Source of the DNA: Acidihalobacter ferrooxydans
GTDB taxonomy: Bacteria > Pseudomonadota > Gammaproteobacteria > DSM-5130 > Acidihalobacteraceae
Reading direction: 5' to 3'
NCBI RefSeq assembly: GCF_001975725.1
Contig: NZ_CP019434.1
Span: 62,001 to 126,000, forward strand
DNA length: 64,000 nucleotides
How positions within the stretch are numbered: the first letter of the stretch is position 1; every line of letters begins with the position of its first letter. Made by a program: the position numbers and the translations under genes. Below are positions 1 to 9,324 of this stretch, piece by piece. The notes beneath the pieces are model-generated. The model saw only the letters and a list, made by a program, of their open reading frames with translations. It did not search any database and was not told the origin of the DNA.

Positions 1-554
1 GCGCGCTGCAAACCCTCGTGGTATAGCGCCTGCGGCGGGGTGTTCGAGGTCGTCACCAGCGCGATGCCGCGCGCGAACAGCGCGTCGAGCAGGCCGGCGA
101 GAATCATCGCGTCGCCGATGTCCTGCACCAGAAACTCGTCCAGGCACAGCACCCGCGCCTGCGCGGCGATGGCATCCGCTACCCGCGGCAGCGGATCGGG
201 CTGTGGGCCGAGTTCGCGCATGCGGGCATGCACGTCGCGCATGAAGTGATGAAAATGCAGGCGCAGCGCGACGCCTGTCGGCAGGGCGGCGGCGAACAGA
301 TCGAGCAGCAACGTTTTGCCGCGGCCGACGCCACCCCAGAGATAGACGCCGCGAGGCGCCACCCGAGGCTGGGGGCGCCAGAGTCGGCGCCATGTGCGCT
401 GCGGGTGCGGCGGCGCTTCCAGCAACTGCGCGAATGTGCGATCCAGTTCGCGCAGCGCGGCCTGTTGCGCCGGATCGGCCTGCCAGCGCCCTTGCGCCAC
501 GCCGGCCGCATAGCGTGCGCTGGGGGTCAGCGCCGGGCTGCTGTCGTCAGCCAC
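1..554 (-). CDS. zapE: ZapE/AFG1-family cell-division ATPase, 3' end cut by window edge
   Basis: This is the N-terminal ~184 residues of an AFG1-like P-loop ATPase. In E. coli the family member ZapE acts at the constricting Z-ring. Visible motifs are Walker A GGVGRGKT (about residues 74-81), Walker B LCLDEF (136-141), the family stretch HFHHFMRDVHAR between them, and a sensor-like TTSNTPP near the cut. The start taken is a GTG at 554, giving VADDSSPALTPSARY; it overlaps the end of nfi by 8 bp, which suggests coupled translation. The gene is read leftward and its C-terminal half lies outside the window. Family assignment is secure; the role in division is from the known family. Confidence 0.85.
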   Translation of the reverse strand, partial: MADDSSPALTPSARYAAGVAQGRWQADPAQQAALRELDRTFAQLLEAPPHPQRTWRRLWRPQPRVAPRGVYLWGGVGRGKTLLLDLFAAALPTGVALRLHFHHFMRDVHARMRELGPQPDPLPRVADAIAAQARVLCLDEFLVQDIGDAMILAGLLDALFARGIALVTTSNTPPQALYHEGLQR

Positions 555-1278
555 GGCGATGATGTCCGCGCCGCCGTGCGTGGGCGGGCGCCGAGGCCAG
601 ACTGTCGGCCTGCCGCGTCGTTTCCGGCAGACGGTAGCGGGTGACCGCGCGCATCACTTGCTCGACCGCCGTTTCCAGGGCCACGCGATGGCCGCTGGAC
701 ACGTAGATCGGCTTCACGCCGAGCCGCGTGCGCAGTACCGCACCGATACGCTCCTCGCCGTCGTGCAGGGGCACCCAAGCTCCGCGCCGGTCGGGTACGT
801 CGGCATGTGTGCCGATCAGCCGCGACTTCGCCACGCCGACGCTGGGTCGGTCGAGCAGTACGCCCAGATGCGCGGCGATGCCCAGCCGGCGCGGATGCGC
901 GATGCCCTGGCCGTCGCACAGCAGCAGGTCGGGCGTCATCCGCAGTTGTGCCAGGGCATCGAGCACCGCGGGGATTTCCCGAAACGAGAGCAGCCCGGGG
1001 ACATAGGGGAACTGCGTGGCCCGCCGGGCCAGCACGCGCTCCAGCGGCTGGAGCGTTGTGCTATCGAGCACGACTACCGCTGCGCGCGTCACCGTGCCAC
1101 CGTCCTCGAAGCCGACGTCGACTCCAGCCAGGGTGCGGATGGGGCCGTCGAAGCGATCGACTGTTTCGACGCGTACACGCAGGCGTTCCTGAATCGCCCG
1201 CGCCTCGGCCGGCGCGACGTTCCAGGCGTGTTGGAGCGTCGGGTCGATGGTCAATGGCTGTGCGTGCGGGGGATTCAC
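547..1278 (-). CDS. nfi: Endonuclease V (deoxyinosine 3' endonuclease)
   Basis: This 243-residue protein matches Nfi, which nicks DNA one base 3' of deoxyinosine to start repair of deaminated adenine. Conserved metal and catalytic positions are visible: Asp54 in GVDVGF, Glu101 in YVPGLLSFREIP (the family PYIPG-type motif), Asp122 in LLCDGQGIAHPR and Lys151 in VGVAKSRL. His197 in SSGHRV is the likely counterpart of the late catalytic histidine. The C-terminal tail (about residues 225-243) is Arg/His-rich and beyond the conserved core. The length is slightly above the usual ~225. The stop overlaps the zapE start, and the gene follows the NYN gene by 21 bp, so it is probably part of the recG transcription unit. 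Confidence 0.93.
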   Translation of the reverse strand: MNPPHAQPLTIDPTLQHAWNVAPAEARAIQERLRVRVETVDRFDGPIRTLAGVDVGFEDGGTVTRAAVVVLDSTTLQPLERVLARRATQFPYVPGLLSFREIPAVLDALAQLRMTPDLLLCDGQGIAHPRRLGIAAHLGVLLDRPSVGVAKSRLIGTHADVPDRRGAWVPLHDGEERIGAVLRTRLGVKPIYVSSGHRVALETAVEQVMRAVTRYRLPETTRQADSLASAPAHARRRGHHRRG

Positions 1279-1299
1279 CGGGGCGTGGCGCGTGTGCGG

Positions 1300-1899
1300 C
1301 TATGGCGGCAGATGATACGCGACTTTGCCATCGGTCACCTTGATATAACCGCGTTGTTCGAGCGCATTCACCCGTGTGGCCAACTGCGCGTCGGAGAGGG
1401 TTTCAGCGAGCAGCGAGCGGATGGTGTTGGACAGGGTATTGACCTTGCGCGGTCGGGATTGGCCGCGCCCGGCAAGATTCTTGACGATGGCCTGGAGGGT
1501 GTCTTCGTGCGAAGTCGCGGTGGGTAGACGCAGACCCGGAATTTCCGCCAGGTCGCGCTCGCGTTGCACGCGAATCTTTCGCCCCTTGAGGTGTTTGATG
1601 AGTGGATCGAAGCCGGTATCGCGGGAGATGATGTGGAAATAGGCATCCGGTTCGCGGGCCACGAGTTCGCCGATGTAATACGCAATGTGAAAGTCGAGGG
1701 CGTTTTTGCCCGCGCTGGCGATCTTCACGTAGCGCGCGGCGTCGCCGAGCGTCTGCATGGCGGCAGCCAGATCGAACGGAATTTTTGCCTGATTGGCGCC
1801 GACGAATACGACGACCTTGAAGGCTGGTCGTTTGAGCGCTTCCAGATTGCCCGGTTGCACGTTTTCGAAATCGATCAGAACATAGTTCGTTGCGGCCAC
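1300..1899 (-). CDS. NYN-domain (PIN-like) putative RNase
   Basis: This is a 199-residue protein with an N-terminal NYN/PIN-like domain: YVLIDFENVQ at the start supplies the first acidic cluster, and HIISRDTGFDPLIKHL supplies a later acidic motif. The C-terminal ~60 residues (LSNTIRSLLAETLSD to KVAYHLPP) look like a small winged-helix/OST-HTH-type module. NYN proteins are metal-dependent ribonucleases; the substrate here is unknown. The start is a GTG at 1899 preceded by AAGGTGA. An upstream in-frame ATG exists, but the added residues are antisense noise over recG. The gene lies 41 bp after recG and 21 bp before nfi. Confidence 0.75.
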   Translation of the reverse strand: MAATNYVLIDFENVQPGNLEALKRPAFKVVVFVGANQAKIPFDLAAAMQTLGDAARYVKIASAGKNALDFHIAYYIGELVAREPDAYFHIISRDTGFDPLIKHLKGRKIRVQRERDLAEIPGLRLPTATSHEDTLQAIVKNLAGRGQSRPRKVNTLSNTIRSLLAETLSDAQLATRVNALEQRGYIKVTDGKVAYHLPP

Positions 1900-1940
1900 C
1901 GGATCACCTTGTTTGATCAGAAGCGTGTCTTGCACCCGCG

Positions 1941-4013
1941 CTAGACCTGAGCATACCGCTCCGCGCCGCCGAGCCAGCGCCGGATCAGCGCTTCGGCAGC
2001 CGCCGGCTGTTGTGCCCAGAGCGTGCGCGCGGCCTGCTGTACCTGCGCCAGCAGGTCGGTGTCGCGCACCAGATCGGCGACGCGCAGTTGCGCCATGCCG
2101 GTCTGGCGCGTACCGAGCAGTTCGCCCGGCCCGCGAATTTCCAGATCGAGGCGCGCGATTTCGAAACCGTCGCTCGTTTTGCGCAGGGCCTGCAAGCGGC
2201 GCTTGGCCGTGTAGCCCAGCGGCGGATGATAGAGCAGCACACAGCTCGACGCGGTCGCCCCGCGCCCGACCCGGCCGCGCAACTGATGCAACTGCGCCAG
2301 CCCCAGTCGCTCGGCATTCTCGATGATCATCAGTGAAGCGTTGGGCACGTCCACGCCGACCTCGATCACCGTGGTTGCCACCAGCAGGTCGATGTCGCCG
2401 CGTTTGAAGGCGCTCATCGCCGCCTCCTTGTCCGCAGGTTTCATGCGCCCGTGAACCAGTCCGACGCGCACGTCCGGCAGCGCTTCGGCCAGCTGCGCAT
2501 AGGTCACCTCCGCCGCCTCGCACTGCAGGGCCTCGGATTCGTCGATCAGCGTGCAGACCCAATAGGCCTGACGCCCCGCGCCGACGGCCGCCCGGATGCG
2601 CTCGACCACTTCGGGGCGACGCGTGTCCGGGATCGCCACGGTGGTGACCGGCGTGCGTCCCGGCGGCAGTTCGTCGATCACCGAGTAGTCGAGGTCGGCA
2701 TAGGCGGTCATCGCCAGCGTGCGCGGAATGGGCGTGGCGGTCATCACCAGCTGGTGCGCGTGCAGGCCGGTGCCTTGCGCCTTTTCACGCAGGGCGAGGC
2801 GCTGGTGCACGCCGAAGCGGTGCTGTTCGTCGATCACCACCAGCCCCAGGCGGGCGAAATTGACCGATTCCTGGAACAGGGCGTGGGTGCCGATGGCGAT
2901 CTGCGCCGTGCCGTCGGCAAGCTCGGCAAGACACTGCTCGCGCGCCGCCGGGCGCAGGCGCCCGGAGAGCCAGGCGACGCGGATACCGAGGGCCTCCAGC
3001 CACCCGGCGGCGTTGCGGTAATGTTGTTCGGCGAGCAGTTCGGTCGGTGCCATCAGCGCGGCCTGATAGCCGGCCTCGACCGCCTGGAGGCAGGCGGCGA
3101 GCGCCACCACGGTTTTGCCGGAACCGACATCGCCCTGCACCAGCCGGAGCATGGGTCGGGACTGCGCAAGGTCGGCGGAGATTTCGCCGATCACGCGCCG
3201 CTGGGCGTCGGTCAGCGCGAACGGCAGCGCGGCGCAGAAGCGTTGCGCGAGCGCACCCCCGCGGGGTAGCGGCGGCGCGGCAGTTTCGCGCATCTGCGCG
3301 CGCAGGCGCGCCAGGCTGAGCTGGTGCGCGAGCAGTTCTTCGAAGGCAAGGCGACGCTGCGCGGGGTGTCGGCCGGCTGCCAGTGCCGCCAGATCGGCAT
3401 CGGGGGGCGGCGCATGCAGCAGATCGAGCGCGGCCCGCAGCTCGTAGCGCAGGTGTTGCGGCAGCAGTTCGGCCGGCAGCCATTCGGCCGGGGCGCCATA
3501 CGCGCGCGCCTGCAAAACCAGCCGGCGCAGCACGGCCTGACCGAGTCCTTCCGTCGTGGGGTAGACCGGCGTCAGCGTCGGCTCGGCTTCGGCGCCATCC
3601 GTGGTGGCCACGAGTTGATATTCCGGATGGACCATCTCGAGCCCTTGCGGGCCGGAGCGCACTTCTCCGAACGCGCGCAGCGCTTGTCCGCGGGCCAGTT
3701 GACTGCGTTGTGTGCTGCCGAAATGGAAGAAGCGCAAGGTTATTGCGCCCGTGCCGTCCGTGAGGTGCACGAGCAGCGCCCGGCGGCGGCGTTGTACGAC
3801 TTCGGCATGTTCGACGCGGCCCTGCACCAGTACTTCGAGCTGTGGGCGCAGGCTGCCCAGGGCGACCGCGTGGGTACGGTCCTGATAGCGCAGCGGCAAA
3901 TGAAAATACAGGTCTTCGACGCGCTCCAGGCCGAGCCGCGCCAGCTTTTCGGCCACCCGGCTGCCGACGCCCTTGAGCGCGGCGACGGGGGATTGAAGAC
4001 TCAGTGCGCTCAC
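1941..4013 (-). CDS. recG: ATP-dependent DNA helicase RecG
   Basis: At 690 residues this is full length for RecG, which remodels stalled forks and branched DNA. The N-terminal wedge/OB region (residues ~1-230) begins with the typical SPVAALKGVGSRVAEKLARLG. The helicase core shows Walker A QGDVGSGKT, Walker B VIDEQHRFG (motif II, DEQH type), motif III MTATPIPRT, and motif VI QLRGRVGRG. The C-terminal wedge-contacting region follows. It sits in the common spoT-recG neighbourhood, 31 bp downstream of ridA. Confidence 0.97.
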   Translation of the reverse strand: MSALSLQSPVAALKGVGSRVAEKLARLGLERVEDLYFHLPLRYQDRTHAVALGSLRPQLEVLVQGRVEHAEVVQRRRRALLVHLTDGTGAITLRFFHFGSTQRSQLARGQALRAFGEVRSGPQGLEMVHPEYQLVATTDGAEAEPTLTPVYPTTEGLGQAVLRRLVLQARAYGAPAEWLPAELLPQHLRYELRAALDLLHAPPPDADLAALAAGRHPAQRRLAFEELLAHQLSLARLRAQMRETAAPPLPRGGALAQRFCAALPFALTDAQRRVIGEISADLAQSRPMLRLVQGDVGSGKTVVALAACLQAVEAGYQAALMAPTELLAEQHYRNAAGWLEALGIRVAWLSGRLRPAAREQCLAELADGTAQIAIGTHALFQESVNFARLGLVVIDEQHRFGVHQRLALREKAQGTGLHAHQLVMTATPIPRTLAMTAYADLDYSVIDELPPGRTPVTTVAIPDTRRPEVVERIRAAVGAGRQAYWVCTLIDESEALQCEAAEVTYAQLAEALPDVRVGLVHGRMKPADKEAAMSAFKRGDIDLLVATTVIEVGVDVPNASLMIIENAERLGLAQLHQLRGRVGRGATASSCVLLYHPPLGYTAKRRLQALRKTSDGFEIARLDLEIRGPGELLGTRQTGMAQLRVADLVRDTDLLAQVQQAARTLWAQQPAAAEALIRRWLGGAERYAQV

Positions 4014-4044
4014 TGGCCCGAATTATCGGGCGCGGGGTAGCGCG

Positions 4045-4428
4045 TCAACCGAGCACCATCACGCCTTCGATTTCGACGCCGACGTCCTTCGGCAACGCTG
4101 CCACGCCGAGCGCGGCGCGGGCGGGATAGGGTTCGCTGAAATATTCGGCCATGACCTGGTTGACGACCGGGAAATGGGTGAGATCGGTGAGATAGATGTT
4201 GAGCTTGACGAAATCGGCCAGACTGCCGCCGGCCGCTACCGCCACGGCCGCCAGATTATCGAACACGCGGCGAATCTGTGCCTCGATATCGCCGGCCACC
4301 ACGTCCATGGTCGCGGGGTCGAGCGGGATCTGTCCGGAGCAATAAACGGTGTCGTCGCAGCGTACGGCTTGCGAATAGGTGCCGATGGCTTTGGGCGCGG
4401 CGTCGGTATGGATGATATCGCGGGACAT
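4045..4428 (-). CDS. ridA: RidA family enamine/imine deaminase
   Basis: This 127-residue protein is of typical length for RidA (YjgF/YER057c/UK114). RidA hydrolyses reactive 2-aminoacrylate and related imines made by PLP enzymes. Family marks are GTYSQAV near the N-terminus, SGQIPLDP, and the C-terminal [13 protein letters not shown], where Arg104 is the carboxylate-binding catalytic arginine; the last residues are [10 protein letters not shown]. It lies between spoT and recG on the same strand, a common gammaproteobacterial order, so it is probably co-transcribed. Confidence 0.95.
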   Translation of the reverse strand: MSRDIIHTDAAPKAIGTYSQAVRCDDTVYCSGQIPLDPATMDVVAGDIEAQIRRVFDNLAAVAVAAGGSLADFVKLNIYLTDLTHFPVVNQVMAEYFSEPYPARAALGVAALPKDVGVEIEGVMVLG

Positions 4429-4485
4429 GGCGGTGACTCCAGGGGGTTGATAGGCGAAGGATAGCCGGAACCGTCGGTGCGGTCA

Positions 4486-6696
4486 TCAGCCGCGCAGGCG
4501 GCTGATTTTATTCACTGCGGGAATCGCGCGCACGCGTCTCATCACCCGCGCCAGATGCACGCGGTCGCGCACACTGATGACGAAGGTTATGGTGGTCAGT
4601 ACGCTGTCGCGCTCTTCGAACGACACGTTGTCGATGTTCGAGCCTGCGTCGGCGATACGCGAGGCGACTTCGGCGAGCAGGCCGCGCTGGTTCGCGGCCT
4701 GCACACGGACAGCGGCATTGAATTCGCCGCTGGTTTCGTCCGCCCACTGCAGCGCCATGCAGCGGTCGGGCTTGCCGCGCAGTTCGGCCACGTTGCGGCA
4801 GTTGTCGCGGTGGATGACCAGGCCGCGGCCGGCGCTGAGAATGCCGATGATCGGGTCGCCCGGGATCGGATGGCAGCATTTGGCGTAGGTCAGCACCATA
4901 CCCTCGCTGCCGCGGATCGCCATTGGCTTGCCGCCTGGCGCAGGGTCGTCATCCCCGGTCGCGCGCTCCCCGTTTTCATCGAGCAGGCGTTTGGCGACGA
5001 GCGCGGCGAGCTGGTTACCGAGGCCGATGTCAGAGAGCAACGCGTCGAAATCGCGCATGCCCAGCGCTTCGAGCAAGGCGTCGATGCGCGGCTGCGGGGT
5101 GGTTTCGAGACTTTGCGCCGTGGCCGACAGGGCCTTGTCGAGCAGGCGTCGGCCGAGCACGATGGCCTCGTCGCCCTGCAGGTTCTTGAGCCGGTGGCGC
5201 AGACCCGCGCGGGCCTTGGCGGTGGCGACGAAACTCAGCCAGGCCGGATTCGGCCGCGCGCCGGGAGCGGTGATGATTTCCACCGTTTGACCGCTTTCCA
5301 GCGGCGTGGACAGAGGGGCCAGACGGCGGTCGATCTTGGCCGCGACGCAGGTGTTTCCAATGTCGGAATGTACCGCGTAAGCGAAGTCTACCGGCGTGGC
5401 GCCGCGCGGCAGTTCCATGATGTGTCCCTTCGGGGTGAACACGTAGACCTCGTCGGGAAACAGATCGACCTTGACGTTTTCCAGGAATTCCAGCGGGCTG
5501 CCGGCGCGCTGCTGCATTTCCAGAATGCCCCTGAGCCATTCGCGCGCCCGCGCCTGCGCGCCGGCGCCGGCCGGGCTGCCGTCGCCGGTCTTGTACAGCC
5601 AATGGGCGGCGATGCCGCTTTCGGCCACGCGATCCATTTCCTCGGAGCGGATCTGCACCTCGATCGGGATGCCGTGCGGGCCGAACAGGACGGTGTGCAA
5701 CGACTGGTAGCCGTTCGCCTTGGGGATGGCAATATAGTCCTTGAACTGGTTGGCCAGCGGTTTGTACAGGTTGTGTGCAACGCCGAGCACGCGGTAACAG
5801 GTGTCGATGTCCGCGGCGACGATACGGATGGCGAAAACGTCGTAGACCTCGGCGAACGACAGGCGTTTGTCGCGCATCTTGCGATACAGTGAATAGAGAT
5901 TTTTCTCGCGGCCCATCACGCGCGCCACGATGCCGGTTTCCTCCAGTCGGCGCACGATGGCCTGCTCGACCTTCTGTATCAGCTCCTTGCGCCGGCCGCG
6001 GGCGCGTTCGACCGCCGCGGACAGTACGCGATGCCGTGCGGGGTAGAGCGCGGCGAAGCCCAGGTATTCCAGCTCGCGGCGCAGCGCGTTCATGCCCAGG
6101 CGCTGGGCGATGGGCGCGTAGATTTCCAGTGTCTCGCGGGCGATGCGCCGGCGCTTGTCCACACGCAGCGCGCCGAGCGTGCGCATGTTGTGCAGGCGGT
6201 CGGCCAGTTTGACCATGATGACGCGCAGGTCGCGCACCATGGCCATCATCATCTTGCGGATGTTTTCCGCCTGTGCTTCGGCACGGGTCTCGAATTTGAG
6301 GTGCGTGAGTTTGCTGACGCCATCGACCAGCTCTGCCACTTCTTCGCCGAAATCCTCGGTCAGCTGCGCCTTGCTGACCGGCGTGTCTTCCATCACGTCG
6401 TGCAAAATCGCCGCTATGATGCTGTGGTGATCCATGTGCATGCCGGCCATGATGCGGGCCACGGCGAGCGGATGAAAAATATAGGGCTCACCCGACTGGC
6501 GGGCCTGCCCCTCGTGGGATTCGGCGGCGAACAGGTACGCCTCATAGACGCCGCGCACCTGCTCGGGGGTGAGGTAGGCGTCAAGCAGGTCGCAGAGGTC
6601 GCTGATCATGAAACGCTGCCCGGCCCCGGTCCCGCTCGGCGGTGCGGAGGGTGCGTTCATGATGGGAGCGACGGTTTCGGCCATGTCGGGCGGCAC
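4486..6696 (-). CDS. spoT: Bifunctional (p)ppGpp synthetase/hydrolase SpoT
   Basis: This 736-residue SpoT/RelA homologue sets alarmone levels in the stringent response. The order of domains is an HD hydrolase (HD pair at about residues 99-100 in AILHDVMEDT), then RelA/SpoT synthetase (GYQSLHT, and EVQIRSEEMD, the SpoT-type acidic signature), TGS (VYVFTPKGHIMELPRGATPVDFAYAVH), a helical/zinc-finger-like region with KCCHPIPGD, and a C-terminal ACT domain (NQRGLLAEVASRIADAGSNI). The intact HD motif argues for hydrolase activity, hence SpoT and not RelA. The N-terminal ~28 residues before MISDLCDLLDAYL are poorly conserved, so a later start is possible. rpoZ is 33 bp upstream. Confidence 0.96.
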   Translation of the reverse strand: MPPDMAETVAPIMNAPSAPPSGTGAGQRFMISDLCDLLDAYLTPEQVRGVYEAYLFAAESHEGQARQSGEPYIFHPLAVARIMAGMHMDHHSIIAAILHDVMEDTPVSKAQLTEDFGEEVAELVDGVSKLTHLKFETRAEAQAENIRKMMMAMVRDLRVIMVKLADRLHNMRTLGALRVDKRRRIARETLEIYAPIAQRLGMNALRRELEYLGFAALYPARHRVLSAAVERARGRRKELIQKVEQAIVRRLEETGIVARVMGREKNLYSLYRKMRDKRLSFAEVYDVFAIRIVAADIDTCYRVLGVAHNLYKPLANQFKDYIAIPKANGYQSLHTVLFGPHGIPIEVQIRSEEMDRVAESGIAAHWLYKTGDGSPAGAGAQARAREWLRGILEMQQRAGSPLEFLENVKVDLFPDEVYVFTPKGHIMELPRGATPVDFAYAVHSDIGNTCVAAKIDRRLAPLSTPLESGQTVEIITAPGARPNPAWLSFVATAKARAGLRHRLKNLQGDEAIVLGRRLLDKALSATAQSLETTPQPRIDALLEALGMRDFDALLSDIGLGNQLAALVAKRLLDENGERATGDDDPAPGGKPMAIRGSEGMVLTYAKCCHPIPGDPIIGILSAGRGLVIHRDNCRNVAELRGKPDRCMALQWADETSGEFNAAVRVQAANQRGLLAEVASRIADAGSNIDNVSFEERDSVLTTITFVISVRDRVHLARVMRRVRAIPAVNKISRLRG

Positions 6697-6729
6697 CCCG
6701 TCTGCCAGCGGCGGCGGGGCGCTCCAGGC

Positions 6730-6990
6730 TCAGATTTCGCGTTCGACTTCGAGATCGGTCACTGGCGACTCAAGGGTGTGCTCGCGCGCGACTACTTCGT
6801 CGAGCACTTCCCTGCCGGTCAGTCCTTCCGAGATCTCGCGCAGCGCCACCACGGTGGGCTTGTCGTTCTCAAGCGCCACGCGGGGTTCGGCGCCCAGTGC
6901 GATCTGACGGGCGCGTTTGGCCGCTACCAGCACCAGTTGAAACCGGTTGTCGACGTGATCCAGACAATCTTCTACAGTAATTCGGGCCAT
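6730..6990 (-). CDS. rpoZ: RNA polymerase omega subunit
   Basis: This 86-residue protein begins [20 protein letters not shown], diagnostic of RpoZ, and contains [14 protein letters not shown] and the conserved [10 protein letters not shown] stretch. Omega helps RpoC folding and contributes to the ppGpp site on RNA polymerase, so the tight rpoZ-spoT linkage makes functional sense. AGGAGA lies about 10 bases before the ATG. It is led by a palindrome that overlaps a possible -10. Confidence 0.96.
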   Translation of the reverse strand: MARITVEDCLDHVDNRFQLVLVAAKRARQIALGAEPRVALENDKPTVVALREISEGLTGREVLDEVVAREHTLESPVTDLEVEREI

Positions 6991-7020
6991 GGTTATGCCA
7001 TTCTCCTGACGATGAATTCA

Positions 7021-7041
7021 CCTGCAGTATAAGGCTGCAGG
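7021..7041 (-). promoter_or_regulatory. Candidate rpoZ promoter -10 inside a palindrome
   Basis: CCTGCAG at 7021-7027 and CTGCAGG at 7035-7041 form a perfect 7-bp inverted repeat. Read on the minus strand, the 7-base gap plus flanks contain TATACT (7026-7031), a good -10 hexamer 36-41 bp before the rpoZ start. No convincing -35 is seen. The palindrome would be well placed as an operator, or as a hairpin at the transcript 5' end. Confidence 0.35.
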
Positions 7042-7059
7042 TACACACTTTATCCCAGA

Positions 7060-7331
7060 TATTCCATTAGCAAGGCTGTCGTTGTCTACTCATGCGGCGC
7101 GACAGAACGTCAAAAGCGGGCTTTCGCGCGCATTTACGTGCTGTAAACCGCGTTTTTTCGTGCGATTTTCCTTCTCGCGCAGCCGCCTGCACGACAACAA
7201 CAGCCTTGTTGGGCGAGATGATGCTTGCGCAGAGATTCGGATTCACAGTGAATTTTCTTCAACGAGCGCCATCGTGGTGCGATGCCCGGGCGAAGAAGCA
7301 ATCTGTGGATCCCGGAATCAAGCAAGGGCAC
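7060..7331. repeat. R1 repeat, copy 1 (two-module, non-coding)
   Basis: This fills most of the 381-bp gap between gmk and rpoZ. Module A (about 7072-7210) starts CAAGGCTGTCGTTGT and ends with the inverse ACAACAACAGCCTTG. Module B follows, with an imperfect inverted pair GATTCGGATTCACAG / CTGTGGATCCCGGAATC. The same two modules recur at 44680-44962; module A recurs at 46096-46250. No coding potential is supported. Confidence 0.7.
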
Positions 7332-7371
7332 TGCTCCAAATGGGTTATCCGGGTTTATCCCGCTGGCCGGC

Positions 7372-8004
<633 letters not shown>

Positions 8005-8072
8005 CTAAAACCGCATAGTATAACCAAGCGGACGGGGTGTACCACAAATGGATGGCGGGCGCACGGTCGGGT

Positions 8073-9293
8073 CTACGGTTCGCGCGAGGGATCGTGGGTG
8101 AGGAAAATGCGGCGATAAAAGTACAGGTAGGCGCCCTGCAGCGCTGCGCCCAGCACGAACGGCGCCAGCAGCCAGCCGGCCTGAAAGAACGCACCGGCGA
8201 TCAGCGGGCCGACTGCGAAGGGGAGCATCTGCGAGACGCTGTTGACGCTGGCCGCAAGCCCGCGTCGGTGCGCGCCAACCAGGCTGACGCTCAATGCCTG
8301 GCGCGCCCCGATGGTGCCGCGGCTGATTGCAGAGCGCAGTATGTACAGCCCGCCGGCCCAGGCGAAGGTCGGCGCGAAAGCCATTGGCAGCAAGAGCAGC
8401 AGACCGACCAGCCGTAACCAGACCACCACGTTCACCATGCCGAAAATTCGCGTCAGACTGCCCGACATCAGCGAACCCGCACCGGTCGCGACGAAGGCCA
8501 GTGCCATGGTCGGTGCGATGGTCTGCGGCCCGACGCCGAAACGCAGCTTGAACCAATAGGCCAGCAGCGGCCCGATCAGGCCCACGCCGATGCCGTTGAG
8601 CACATTGACGGCCATCAAGCGGCGCAGCAAGCCGTTTTCCTGGGTCCGCCGGGTCGCCGACTGCCCGGCATCGTCCACGGTGGCCGGTTCGAATTCCTCA
8701 TCATCCCGGGTGCGCCAGAGCAAGACGAGCGACACGCAAGACCCGAGCAGCACGATCAGGAACACTATCCGAAAATCCGCCGGCGCCGGATCGCGACCGC
8801 CCAGCCAGCCCGGCAGTGCCGCCAGCAGGGCGCCGACGCTCATGCCGAAAAAACCCATGGCCGTGTTCAGGCTGAAGATCATGCCGCCGTTGCGGCGGGC
8901 GATGCTGCGCGCCAGCCAGGATTGCTCGACAGGCGCGAACGGCCCCGGGCTACCGTTGGCGCCGCGCCCGAAGCCGCCGATGATGGCAGCCGTGGCCAGC
9001 CAGAGCGGTTGCGCGGTGAACAGTGCGATCAACGCGACGACCAGCTGCGAACACTCATAGGCCAGCAGGAATTGGCGTCGTCCCAGACGATCCGAAAGCG
9101 GCCCGAGCAGCAGGGTCAAGGCCGCGCCGAACACCAGTCCACTCATGAAGAGACCGCCGATGGCCACGCCGGTCCACTGCAGCGCATGCAGGTAAAGCGC
9201 GAAATCGACGACCAGCGCACCTTGTCCGACGCTGCGTGCCAGGCGCGCTGCGATCAGCGCTCGCGCGGTTCGCGGCACGTCGTTCAGGCGCAC
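8073..9293 (-). CDS. MFS transporter, unknown substrate
   Basis: This is a ~406-residue major facilitator protein with about 12 hydrophobic segments. It shows the MFS A-motif variant GPLSDRLGRRQFLL between TM2 and TM3, and a central hydrophilic loop of about 45 residues (RTRDDEEFEPATVDDAGQSA region) splitting two six-helix halves. The start taken is a GTG at 9293 (VRLNDVPRTARALIAARL) with GAGG upstream. The ATG at 9380 would overlap emrB by 56 bp and add Pro/Arg-rich noise. It follows emrB by 31 bp, so it probably belongs to the efflux transcription unit. Substrate cannot be read from sequence. Confidence 0.8.
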   Translation of the reverse strand: MRLNDVPRTARALIAARLARSVGQGALVVDFALYLHALQWTGVAIGGLFMSGLVFGAALTLLLGPLSDRLGRRQFLLAYECSQLVVALIALFTAQPLWLATAAIIGGFGRGANGSPGPFAPVEQSWLARSIARRNGGMIFSLNTAMGFFGMSVGALLAALPGWLGGRDPAPADFRIVFLIVLLGSCVSLVLLWRTRDDEEFEPATVDDAGQSATRRTQENGLLRRLMAVNVLNGIGVGLIGPLLAYWFKLRFGVGPQTIAPTMALAFVATGAGSLMSGSLTRIFGMVNVVVWLRLVGLLLLLPMAFAPTFAWAGGLYILRSAISRGTIGARQALSVSLVGAHRRGLAASVNSVSQMLPFAVGPLIAGAFFQAGWLLAPFVLGAALQGAYLYFYRRIFLTHDPSREP

Positions 9294-9324
9294 CGACGCA
9301 CCCTCGGGTGGCGGCGCCGAAGCC

